Positions 9,617-19,048 of a DNA stretch of 64,000 bases are shown here, one piece after another (within the stretch, counting starts at the first letter, position 1; each line of letters starts with the position of its first letter). This stretch comes from Terriglobales bacterium. GTDB lineage: Bacteria > Acidobacteriota > Terriglobia > Terriglobales > Acidobacteriaceae. The DNA is taken from positions 148,269-212,268 of the forward strand of contig JACPNP010000028.1 of NCBI GenBank assembly GCA_016185365.1, in the 5' to 3' direction. The position numbers and the translations under genes were made by a program. Below the pieces are notes generated by a model. The model had not been told where the DNA came from and made no database searches. It saw nothing but the letters and a program-made list of their open reading frames with translations.

Positions 9617-10582
9617 TCAGTTGTTTTCGGATGGCGGCTGATTCTTGGCGGTAAAGGTGAGGACTCGTGTCGTGGTCTGGGGCGGGAACGCGGGCAGCGT
9701 CTTTCCATTCTGAACCAGCTCGACGCCGGCTGCGTTCCCCAGCTTGACCACCATTTCTTTGTCAGCCTGGAAATTGCGCTGGGAATTCGCCAAAAGCGTC
9801 TCCGCGAATATCACCTTGCCATCGGAGGTCACCTGCACCCAACTCGGCTGCCGGGCGTGGATCTGCAAGCTGATGGGCCTCCCGGCGGTATCGATGCCGG
9901 CGACAACATCGGGACTCGCAGCCTTGAGCTGATCCGGGGACGCTGCTTCAGACGTCAGTACAGGAGTATCAGGATTACTTGATGCGCCGTTTCCATTCGA
10001 CACGCTTGGCTGGGTTGCCGGAGATTGCACTGGCGCTGCCGTGCTTTTGGCAGGCGAAGAGGCGGGTTCAGAGATCGTAGCGGGACTTGGACGGCTGTCC
10101 AGATACTTGTAAACAAATCCGCCGATCCCCAGCAGTGAGACCAGGATCACGGCGGCGACCAGGAACCCGTTGCTCGGGTGCGATTCCAGAGGATCCACTT
10201 CCGAGACCGCTTTCATCGCCGCCAGCACTTCGCGGTTCGACCCCGGCGCTCCCGGCTGCTTGATCTCCTGCTCTTTGTTGAATTGCTCTTCGACGGCCAC
10301 AAAGTCGGCCACCGCCTGCTCTTCGTCGATGCCCAGGAACCGCGCGTAAGCCCGCACAAATCCCTTATTGAAGATCCCGCCGGGCAGGCGCGAGAACTGC
10401 TCCTCCTCCAGCGCCCGCAGGAAGCGTGTGCTGATCTTGGTGGACTCGGAAATCTCTTCCAGCGTGATGCTGCGCATCTCGCGCTCACGCTGTATGCGCT
10501 CGCCGAATGAACCCATGCGACGACTCTGCTCCGTTTTCGGTTCCATCTCAGGCCAGAGAGGGGCCTGTGTCTGTGCGCTCAT
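9617..10582 (-). CDS. RodZ-like helix-turn-helix membrane protein
   Basis: N-terminal HTH_25-type domain (about 24-90, FGERIQREREM then SITLEEISESTKISTRFLRALEE), one transmembrane helix (about 139-160), a Pro/Ser/Ala-rich periplasmic linker (165-215) and a C-terminal DUF4115-type beta domain. This is the layout of RodZ, the bitopic protein linking MreB to the cell-wall machinery. The linker and C-domain are poorly conserved between phyla, so orthology to RodZ is likely but not certain. Start may be the ATG at residue 23. It is divergent from the GGDEF gene at 10770. Confidence 0.85.
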   Translation of the reverse strand: MSAQTQAPLWPEMEPKTEQSRRMGSFGERIQREREMRSITLEEISESTKISTRFLRALEEEQFSRLPGGIFNKGFVRAYARFLGIDEEQAVADFVAVEEQFNKEQEIKQPGAPGSNREVLAAMKAVSEVDPLESHPSNGFLVAAVILVSLLGIGGFVYKYLDSRPSPATISEPASSPAKSTAAPVQSPATQPSVSNGNGASSNPDTPVLTSEAASPDQLKAASPDVVAGIDTAGRPISLQIHARQPSWVQVTSDGKVIFAETLLANSQRNFQADKEMVVKLGNAAGVELVQNGKTLPAFPPQTTTRVLTFTAKNQPPSENN

Positions 10583-10769
10583 GCCTGTGGAAATCCGGGG
10601 AAATAGCGGCCATGATAGGCCCCTGGGGGTGGCCTGTCAAACCGTTTTGGGACATTGTCATCACGGGTAAGTCCTTGGGCAACGGTACTTTAGTGCGTCA
10701 CCTTTTGAGGTTACTAAGCAGTATCACTTTCCCGGGATTTCCTCGCCGGGTGATTCGTATGGGAATATA

Positions 10770-11864
10770 ATGTCCCCACGCAAACGCTTGTCTCGAGGGT
10801 CCTCATATTTCATGGGTGAACTGGCTCCCAATGTACGCTTGCGGCACATGGAAGAGGTCAGCATCTTCCACGATGTCGCCAAGGCCCTCACCTCCTCGCT
10901 CGACCTCGACGCCGTCCTGCAGACGGTGATGGACAACATCGCCAAATTCTTCAAGCCGGACACCTGGTCTCTGCTCATGGTGGACGAGCAGAAGGAAGAA
11001 CTCTATTTCGCCATCGCGGTCGGCCCGGCCGCGGAGACCCTGAAGACCCTCCGCCTGAAGATGGGCGAGGGCATCGCCGGATGGGTGGCCAAGCACGGCG
11101 AATCTCTGATCGTGCCCGACGTTTATACCGATCCGCGCTTCGCCAAACGCATCGACGAGATGACCAAGTGGCAGACCAAGTCCATGATCTGCGTGCCCTT
11201 GCGCTCGAAGAACCGCGTCCTGGCTGTGATCCAGCTCATCAACAGCCCGCTCGAGAGCTTTGGCGACAACGAGATGTTCTTCCTGCACGCCCTGTGCGAT
11301 TACGCCGCCATCGCCATCGATAACGCCCGCGCCGTGGAGAAGATCCAGGAACTCACCATCACGGATGATTGCACCGGTCTCTACAACGCACGTCACCTCT
11401 ACAAGACGTTAGAAGCCGAGGTCTACCGCTCACAGCGGTTCAATTACGAGTTCAGCGTCTGTTTCCTCGACCTCGATCACTTCAAGCAGGTGAATGACGT
11501 ACATGGTCATCTGGTCGGCAGCCGCCTTCTTTCGGACATCGGCTATCGCATCAAATCCACGCTGCGCTTGATCGACTACGCCTTCCGCTACGGTGGGGAC
11601 GAGTTCGTGGTCCTGCTTCCACAGACCAATAAAGAACAGGCCATGGTGGTCGCCCGCCGCCTCCGGGACATCATCCGCGGCGATCAATATCACATGGACG
11701 GAAACGTCACGCTGACTGTCCGCGCCAGCATGGGCGTCGCCACCTTCCCGGAAGACGCCAAGAGCGCGCATGAGATCATCCGCCAGGCTGACGAGATGAT
11801 GTACATGGTGAAGAACACCACCCGCGATAACATCGCCGTGGCCCAGCAAGGCATGATCCGCTAG
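10770..11864 (+). CDS. GAF-GGDEF diguanylate cyclase
   Basis: A GAF sensor domain (about 28-190) joined to a GGDEF domain (about 195-360) that makes c-di-GMP from two GTP. The active-site GGDEF is intact at 275-279 and an RxxD inhibitory site (R266-L-I-D269) stands exactly five residues before it, so the enzyme should be active and product-inhibited. No membrane segment; soluble. The ATG at 10770 overlaps a TATAAT sequence (10766-10771); if that is the -10 box, translation must start at the ATG of residue 15 (10812). A c-di-GMP receptor (PilZ) is encoded at 1841 and a pilus ATPase at 19049. Confidence 0.95.
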   Translation: MSPRKRLSRGSSYFMGELAPNVRLRHMEEVSIFHDVAKALTSSLDLDAVLQTVMDNIAKFFKPDTWSLLMVDEQKEELYFAIAVGPAAETLKTLRLKMGEGIAGWVAKHGESLIVPDVYTDPRFAKRIDEMTKWQTKSMICVPLRSKNRVLAVIQLINSPLESFGDNEMFFLHALCDYAAIAIDNARAVEKIQELTITDDCTGLYNARHLYKTLEAEVYRSQRFNYEFSVCFLDLDHFKQVNDVHGHLVGSRLLSDIGYRIKSTLRLIDYAFRYGGDEFVVLLPQTNKEQAMVVARRLRDIIRGDQYHMDGNVTLTVRASMGVATFPEDAKSAHEIIRQADEMMYMVKNTTRDNIAVAQQGMIR

Positions 11865-11998
11865 TCTCCCGCCTCATATTCCGCAAATCACATCTGTTCG
11901 TGACCCGCGTCACCTCTTGTTTCCTTTTCCAGTCACACACTCGTTCCAAAGAGATTGGGCCTCATCGTTCGACCCTACGTAAGGAAAGCGGAGGCTTT

Positions 11999-12865
11999 AT
12001 GAATGCAAAAGAAAAGGCAAACGTCCCCCCGTTCAAGTTCTCGTTTGTCACGCCCAAGTGGGCGTATGAGAACCTGACCGTGCCGGACCTTCGCATCCTC
12101 GACGTGCGTCCCGATGTCCATGACTATTTCAAAGGACATCTTCCGGGCGCGATCTATGTCGCCGATGCCGCGTTCCGTTTCCCGCTCGAGGGCCTGCCGG
12201 CGCAGTATCACGCGCCTGACATCCTCGCGAAGTTCTTCGGCAAACTCGGTCTGCGCAAGACCGCCCGCATCCTGATCTACTCCGATTTTGACAACGTGCT
12301 GGGCGCCACCTTGGTCGCCTATCTGTTGAACAAGGTCGGCTTCGAGGAAGTGATGGTCCTGGACGGCGGCTTCACCGTCTACAAGCTGCACTTCCCGGTC
12401 GCGCAGGAGTATCCCAAGTACTTCGAGACGCGGCTGCCGGTCTTCGAAGACACTGGGCTCTTTGTCGCGCTGGAAGAGGTCAAGAAGGCATTGACCCGGA
12501 AAGAAGTGAAGTTCATCGACGCCCGGCCCAAGAATGCGTATCTAGGCGACGTCAAGACCTGGCTGCGGAACGGGCACATCCCCGGCGCCTACAGCATCGA
12601 CTGGCACCTGCTCATGGACCCGATCAATCCGCACCAGCTGAAACCCAGGGCGGAGATCGAGAAGATCTTCAATCAGTTCAACCTGAAAAAGACGGACAAC
12701 ATCATCCTCTATTGCGGCACCGGTCGCGAAGCCAGCGTGGAGTTCCTGCTGATGAAATACGTGCTTGGCTTCACCAATGTGCGGCTCTACGAGGGTTCCT
12801 GGACCGAATACTGCACACACTTCGAACTGCCGGTTGAGACGACGGAGATGGTCGCGGCCAAGTGA
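11999..12865 (+). CDS. two-domain rhodanese (thiosulfate/3-mercaptopyruvate sulfurtransferase family)
   Basis: 288 residues forming two rhodanese domains. The C-terminal one carries the catalytic loop C239-G-T-G-R-E-A. In the N-terminal one the loop reads YSDFDNVLG without Cys, as in other tandem rhodaneses where that half is structural. It would transfer sulfane sulfur from thiosulfate or mercaptopyruvate to an acceptor. The ATG at 11999 is selected for its GGAGG Shine-Dalgarno sequence at 5 nt; upstream frame extension is rejected. A hairpin terminator follows. Confidence 0.92.
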   Translation: MNAKEKANVPPFKFSFVTPKWAYENLTVPDLRILDVRPDVHDYFKGHLPGAIYVADAAFRFPLEGLPAQYHAPDILAKFFGKLGLRKTARILIYSDFDNVLGATLVAYLLNKVGFEEVMVLDGGFTVYKLHFPVAQEYPKYFETRLPVFEDTGLFVALEEVKKALTRKEVKFIDARPKNAYLGDVKTWLRNGHIPGAYSIDWHLLMDPINPHQLKPRAEIEKIFNQFNLKKTDNIILYCGTGREASVEFLLMKYVLGFTNVRLYEGSWTEYCTHFELPVETTEMVAAK

Positions 12866-12925
12866 GCGAGACTCACGAACCGATACCGCGGTTGAAGTAA
12901 GAGGTCAGTCGATTGAGAAATTGAA

Positions 12926-12962
12926 CGCCGCTCGGAAACCCCGGGCGGCGCTTCGTTGCTTT
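12926..12962 (+). terminator. probable terminator after rhodanese gene
   Basis: Ten-pair stem CGCCGCTCGG/CCGGGCGGCG (one wobble) with a 5-nt loop, followed by the T-rich cttcgttgcttt. It separates the rhodanese gene from the convergent vapC and may serve both directions. Confidence 0.6.
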
Positions 12963-13359
12963 AGCGGTCCGCCCGTAAAGTCTGAAACCCTTTGCCCTGA
13001 AGTAGCGCCCTATCAGCCGTGAGCAAGGTGAGTCCATAGTGGGCGGCGGTGGCCGCCAACAACCGGTCGATCGGGTCCCGGTGGGGGATCACGATCCGTT
13101 CGGCCATCAGGGAAACCTCAAAAGTGAGCGCAGCTTCTTTTGCCGGCCCGAGGGTTAGCAGTCTCCGCAGGTAATGGACCGGCTGATCACCCAGATCGAT
13201 ACGTCCTTTGTCATGGGCCACCAGCAGCTCCCATACCGTCAGCGGGGATACCCATAACTCATGGTTCACATCCGCGAGCAGACGGCGCGCCCGATTGCCC
13301 AGGCGCTCCGGCTCGAGTACGGACCAAAGGAAGACGTGGCTGTCCAACAACAGCTTCAT
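12961..13359 (-). CDS. PIN-domain toxin (VapC family)
   Basis: A 132-residue PIN-domain ribonuclease of the VapC toxin type. The acidic catalytic residues are all visible: D6 (LLLDSH), E44 (VWELL), D95 (HRDPIDRLLAATA) and D116 (TADRALL). The target RNA cannot be predicted. Its ATG overlaps the antitoxin stop by 4 bp (ATGA), the usual translationally coupled antitoxin-first arrangement. Confidence 0.94.
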   Translation of the reverse strand: MKLLLDSHVFLWSVLEPERLGNRARRLLADVNHELWVSPLTVWELLVAHDKGRIDLGDQPVHYLRRLLTLGPAKEAALTFEVSLMAERIVIPHRDPIDRLLAATAAHYGLTLLTADRALLQGKGFQTLRADR

Positions 13360-13595
13360 TTGAGGGCATCCCAGTCATTTTCATCAATGATCGGGCCCAC
13401 AATGTCACCAAGGATCTTCGCGGTCCCACGCATCGACCCTAGCCATTTGCGCCGGTCCATAGCCGACCGCACGGGTTCGATCACCGCGATCACCTTGCCC
13501 CGCTTCGTCACACGCACGGCTTTCCCGGACTTGCTTACTTCTTCCACCAGCGCCAGGAATGTGGCTTTCGCCTTCGAGACTGAGATCTCTTCCAT
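13356..13595 (-). CDS. Phd/YefM-type antitoxin
   Basis: A 79-residue antitoxin with the Phd/YefM N-terminal DNA-binding fold: EISVSKAKATFLALVEEV, then a beta hairpin KAVRVTKRGKVIAVIEP, and a toxin-binding C-terminal tail. It should neutralise the adjacent VapC-type toxin and autorepress the operon. Two perfect tandem palindromes lie 22 bp upstream of its ATG and are the likely operator. Only a weak AGGA is seen immediately before the start. Confidence 0.92.
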   Translation of the reverse strand: MEEISVSKAKATFLALVEEVSKSGKAVRVTKRGKVIAVIEPVRSAMDRRKWLGSMRGTAKILGDIVGPIIDENDWDALK

Positions 13596-13616
13596 GTCCT
13601 GAGATTAGCATCATAC

Positions 13617-13644
13617 TTGACTATAGTCAATGACTATAGTCATT
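13617..13644. promoter_or_regulatory. double palindromic operator of the toxin-antitoxin operon
   Basis: Two identical 12-bp perfect palindromes TGACTATAGTCA (13618-13629 and 13631-13642) are spaced 13 bp centre to centre. The second extends to 16 bp (AATGACTATAGTCATT). Phd-family antitoxins bind tandem palindromes of this kind, and the site is directly upstream of the antitoxin gene. Confidence 0.85.
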
Positions 13645-14614
13645 TTACTTTCTTTACCAGCTCCGGCGTCTCGGTGCTGCCCGGCGCGGAGGATTTGGGC
13701 GCGGTCGGCCGCCAACCACCCTTGTTCTCCGGCGCGTTCGGATCCACGCCGAAGTCCCAAACGAACAGGTTCATCTGCTCCGGCGTCATCATCTCCACCA
13801 GGGCGTACTCCCCCGGCGCGAGCGGTGTGTCCGGCACGACCCGGATCCAGTCACTCGTGAACTGCTCCACTCGTGCGCCGACTACGTCCCGCTTCTCGTT
13901 CATCTTGCCGGTGAATCCGATCTTGATGTTCGCGGCCACGCGTCTCTCACCCTTCTTTTGTAGACGAATGATCTTGTACCGCTGGTCTTTCGCGATGTAG
14001 GAGATCTTTTCTCCCGCGCCGGACTGGCCATCATCGCCGTACTCGACATTGACAAAGAGCAGCAACTGGCCGGTGTGCGCTTGCAACCCGGCGCGGCCTC
14101 CTTTGAGTTCAATACTCTGCGTTATGCCGGTCGGAAGGGGATTGATCACGGAGCGCAGGATGTTCTTCCCTTTCTGCCTGTTGATCTCGCCACCGTTTTG
14201 CGTCATTTCGACCAGGTCGGGCGTTTTCTGGAATTGATCCAGCAGGAATACGCCGCCCTCGGCGGGCAGCTTGATCCCCGGCGCCACTAATGGTGAGGTT
14301 GACTCTTCTTCTTTCTTCTCGGCTTCTTCGATCTCCTTGTCCTTGGCTTCGGCTTCGGACTGCTGGCCGGAGTTGAATCTCTCCGTCGCCGCCCAATCCA
14401 CCATGGACGCCGGCACTTCCTCCCACTCATGCCGTTCCGCGCTCAGGTACCGCACACGGTCGCCCTTGAGCTCATACTGGCTTACCGGCTGATAGGAACC
14501 GTCGGTGAGGACCAGCCGCTTGTTGCGGGCCTGGGCCTGGGTGGTTGCGCCCATGAGTGTCATGACAGCGATTGCTAGAAGACAAACCCGAGTCAGGTTG
14601 TGTGATTTCTTCAT
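13640..14614 (-). CDS. secreted protein of unknown function
   Basis: 324 residues starting at an ATG with a GAGAGGA Shine-Dalgarno sequence. A signal peptide is clear (KKSHNLTRVCLLAIAVMTLMG, cleavage near TQAQA). The mature part begins with a short repeat-like domain (LVLTDGSYQPVSQYELKGDRVRYLS), which resembles domains often found in acidobacterial exported proteins, followed by a Glu/Lys-rich coiled stretch (about 85-105) and a beta-rich C-terminal half. I recognise no enzyme motif. It is divergent from pyrG. Its stop lies within the operator region of the toxin-antitoxin operon. Confidence 0.8.
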   Translation of the reverse strand: MKKSHNLTRVCLLAIAVMTLMGATTQAQARNKRLVLTDGSYQPVSQYELKGDRVRYLSAERHEWEEVPASMVDWAATERFNSGQQSEAEAKDKEIEEAEKKEEESTSPLVAPGIKLPAEGGVFLLDQFQKTPDLVEMTQNGGEINRQKGKNILRSVINPLPTGITQSIELKGGRAGLQAHTGQLLLFVNVEYGDDGQSGAGEKISYIAKDQRYKIIRLQKKGERRVAANIKIGFTGKMNEKRDVVGARVEQFTSDWIRVVPDTPLAPGEYALVEMMTPEQMNLFVWDFGVDPNAPENKGGWRPTAPKSSAPGSTETPELVKKVK

Positions 14615-14703
14615 GGTCCTCTCTATTATTCCTATTGGTACAAGGCCGCATCCGCGCACTCCAACTTTTAGATGCAACCTTGGACGGATTCTGGCATAAT
14701 TGA

Positions 14704-16416
<1,713 letters not shown>

Positions 16417-16473
16417 TTGTTGCCATGCTCCGTCTTGGACGCCCGGGCGGTTATTGCGTTCAGCTTGCTCTGC

Positions 16474-16479
16474 TACCAT
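16474..16479 (+). promoter_or_regulatory. putative -10 box, leaderless start at 16489
   Basis: TACCAT ends 9 nt before the ATG of the methyltransferase gene and there is no Shine-Dalgarno sequence between them. Confidence 0.4.
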
Positions 16480-16488
16480 CGTTGACCT

Positions 16489-17376
16489 ATGAATCTCTGG
16501 CAGTCGAAGTACCTGGTGCAAAAGGCGATTTCGTTCCTGCCTTTTGACTGGGGACTCCGGGCGAACCATTTCCTATCGTTACATTTTGGCGGGCTCCGTC
16601 ATCCGGTCCTCTGGGGCTATCCCAAGACCATGGAAATGCTCTGGTTATTGGAGCAGGAAGGATTTCACCCAAAGGATTCAGTCTGTGTTGAGGTCGGCAC
16701 CGGATGGGACGGTTCCTCCGCGCTGACTCTGACGGCGCGTGGCGCCGCCAAAGTCCACACCTTCGATCTGCATCGACATCTTGAGCCGCGCCTCTGGCAG
16801 TTGGCAGTGGCTACCGTCGCGGAAAAGAAGCCAGTGAACGTGGATCACTTGCCATTCTCACCTCCGTGGGATGAACTTCGCGGCCTGCTAACGGCCCCTG
16901 TCCCGGAAAGAGTCGCCTATCAAGCCCCAGCCGACGCCCGCCACACCGGCTTGCCGGATGCCTCCGTGGACCTTTGCTACTCGCATGCGGTCCTTGAGCA
17001 CATCCCCGTCGCGATATTGCGTGAGATCCACGCGGAAACACTTCGCATCCTCAAGCCCGGCGGATTCGTTTACCACTATGCTCAGCCGGCCATGCATGGC
17101 CGCAAAGGTTCGACCTCGATCGATTACCTGACCGTCTCCTCCGCCACCTGGGAGCGCTGGCTGGCCAACTCCATCGCTTATGAGAATCGCCTGCGCGCGA
17201 AGCAGCAAGTGGAGTTATTGGCCGATGCCGGCTTCGAGGTCGTCCGTTCATGGACCACCTCCGATCCGGAAGGGCGGGAGAAGCTGCGCACCATGCAGAT
17301 CGCCCCGGAATTCAAGAAGTTCACGCCGGAGGAATTGACACAGAATTTCGTTTGGATCATCGCGCGAAAGCCGTGA
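16489..17376 (+). CDS. class I SAM-dependent methyltransferase
   Basis: A 295-residue protein with a Methyltransf_11-like core: motif I VEVGTGWDGS (about 67-76) for SAM binding, the acidic TFDLHRH in motif II, LPDASVDLCYSHAVLEHI in motif IV/V, and LRILKPGGFVYH. The N-terminal 60 residues are extra. Substrate unknown. Position between pyrG and kdsA suggests sugar or lipid modification in the envelope, which is inference. It is preceded by a TACCAT box only 9 nt from the ATG. Confidence 0.85.
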   Translation: MNLWQSKYLVQKAISFLPFDWGLRANHFLSLHFGGLRHPVLWGYPKTMEMLWLLEQEGFHPKDSVCVEVGTGWDGSSALTLTARGAAKVHTFDLHRHLEPRLWQLAVATVAEKKPVNVDHLPFSPPWDELRGLLTAPVPERVAYQAPADARHTGLPDASVDLCYSHAVLEHIPVAILREIHAETLRILKPGGFVYHYAQPAMHGRKGSTSIDYLTVSSATWERWLANSIAYENRLRAKQQVELLADAGFEVVRSWTTSDPEGREKLRTMQIAPEFKKFTPEELTQNFVWIIARKP

Positions 17377-17495
17377 ACAGCCATTTAAGTTTGGTTTTGC
17401 AAGGTCTGCCTTTGCGGCGACACTTTTGACTTGGATCGCCGAGCCTTCAAGGATGGTTTAAGCTGATTGCCGATAACTGACAGCTGGTTCCCTCT

Positions 17496-18311
17496 ATGAC
17501 CTCCTTCAAACTCCCCGGCCACGATGTCACCATCGGCGGGCCACAGCTCTTCCTCATCGCCGGACCTTGCGTCATCGAGAGCGAGTCCCACGCGCTCAAG
17601 ATGGCCGAGTGTATCGCCGGCGTGGCCAAGGCCCTGGGCATGCCCTTCATCTTCAAGGCCTCCTATGACAAGGCCAACCGCACCTCCATCAAAAGTTTTC
17701 GCGGGCCCGGTGTCGAAGAAGGCTGCCGCATCCTGCGCAAGGTGCGCGAAGTAGTCGGCGTCCCTGTATTAACGGATGTTCACGACGCGCACGATGCCGC
17801 CAAGGTCGGCGAATCGGTGGATGTGATCCAGATCCCCGCATTTCTCTGCCGCCAGACGGACCTGCTCGTCGCCGCCGCCAAGACCGGCCGCGCCATCAAT
17901 ATCAAGAAGGGACAATTCGTCGCCCCGGCGGACATGAGCCATGCCGTGCAAAAGGTCCGCGACTCCGGCAACGAACAGGTCTCGCTCACCGAGCGCGGCT
18001 CCAGCTTCGGCTACAACAATCTGGTGGTGGATATGCGCTCGCTGGCCCTCATGCGCCGCTTCGCGCCGGTGATCTTCGACGCGACCCACTCCGTGCAGCT
18101 TCCCTCATCCTCCGCTGGCGTTTCCGGCGGCCAGCCCGAGTTCATCCCCCTGCTCTCCCGCGCCGCCGTGGCCGCCGGTGTGGATGGCATCTTCATGGAA
18201 GTCCACGACGACCCTGCCAACGCCAAGTCCGACGGCGCCAATGCACTGGACCTGAAGGAGCTACGTGGCGTGCTGCTGCAATTGCTCGCGGTGCACAGCG
18301 CAGCGAGATAG
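17496..18311 (+). CDS. kdsA: 3-deoxy-8-phosphooctulonate synthase (Kdo-8-P synthase)
   Basis: KdsA condenses arabinose-5-phosphate with phosphoenolpyruvate to Kdo-8-phosphate, the second step of Kdo synthesis for lipid A core. Conserved segments FKASYDKANRTS, RGPG and FMEVHDDPANAKSDG are present. The loop GPC25VIES carries Cys where metal-independent enzymes such as that of E. coli have Asn, so this should be the metal-dependent class. Kdo steps before and after it are encoded at 20778 (kdsD) and 31126 (kdsC). Confidence 0.97.
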   Translation: MTSFKLPGHDVTIGGPQLFLIAGPCVIESESHALKMAECIAGVAKALGMPFIFKASYDKANRTSIKSFRGPGVEEGCRILRKVREVVGVPVLTDVHDAHDAAKVGESVDVIQIPAFLCRQTDLLVAAAKTGRAINIKKGQFVAPADMSHAVQKVRDSGNEQVSLTERGSSFGYNNLVVDMRSLALMRRFAPVIFDATHSVQLPSSSAGVSGGQPEFIPLLSRAAVAAGVDGIFMEVHDDPANAKSDGANALDLKELRGVLLQLLAVHSAAR

Positions 18312-18314
18312 AGT

Positions 18315-19037
18315 CTAGATCGTCAGATAGATTTTTGCTGCTAAGACCACTACTAGGTACAACCCATACAGCGAAACTCTCTTTGCTTGTTTCGTGCAGC
18401 TCGGGCTTCGCAGATTGTGTATGGCTGTATAGCTGATCCATCCGATCAAGGCAGCTGCTGAACCATTTGAGGCCCACTTGTAAGGCACGAGAAACGCAAC
18501 TCCAAACAATGCGATTGTAAGCGTTACCGTGATCTCGGGGCGGTAAATCCAAGGCATTCGTGCATCGTTCTCAATCGGGTTCCAACTACCCAGAATCGTC
18601 GTAATCTCCTCAAATCGCTCAAGTTCTTCAGGAATTAGCAACAGGCTCGCGCGACTCCTGACTAGGAGGCCCTTCCTTGTCACCTTTTTGATGGAGTGAA
18701 TGTCAGCTCGTCTTATTTCCAAGAGTGCCAGCTCTCCGCCTCGCCGCTGAACGAAATCGTCAGCAAGCATAATCTCGAATGACTTGTAAGCTGAATCGAA
18801 TTGCTTGAGCTTACGCTGTAGCATGAGCGCAAAGAATGTAAGAAATATGGCTCCGATCAGTACGAAAGCCGTTATTCCGGCACGCCATTCTCCGGACATC
18901 AGACTTGGGAGAGCGCCAATTGTTAGACCGACAAGGATTGAGATCACTGTGATGATGATCTGACGCCGCACAAATCGCTTGCGTGACCGCTCAAACATGC
19001 CTGGGTCTAACTGAAAAACACTTCTTGAGACTTCCAC
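18315..19037 (-). CDS. hypothetical membrane protein
   Basis: 240 residues with a pair of transmembrane helices near 26-44 and 55-74, a soluble middle of about 95 residues rich in beta segments (LALLEIRRADIHSIKKVTRKG), then two or three further helices (about 171-188, 195-210, 220-238). The 2TM plus PH-like soluble layout recalls YcxB-type proteins, but similarity is weak. GTG start with a GGGAGAAG Shine-Dalgarno sequence. Its 3' end nearly meets kdsA (convergent, 3 bp gap). AT content is higher than in neighbours, perhaps indicating later acquisition. Confidence 0.7.
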   Translation of the reverse strand: MEVSRSVFQLDPGMFERSRKRFVRRQIIITVISILVGLTIGALPSLMSGEWRAGITAFVLIGAIFLTFFALMLQRKLKQFDSAYKSFEIMLADDFVQRRGGELALLEIRRADIHSIKKVTRKGLLVRSRASLLLIPEELERFEEITTILGSWNPIENDARMPWIYRPEITVTLTIALFGVAFLVPYKWASNGSAAALIGWISYTAIHNLRSPSCTKQAKRVSLYGLYLVVVLAAKIYLTI

Positions 19038-19048
19038 TTATCTTCTCC

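Noticed and set aside
10766-10771. TATAAT as sure -10 promoter of the GGDEF gene
   Set aside because: It overlaps the annotated ATG and lacks a -35 element at the right distance; kept only as a caveat on the start.
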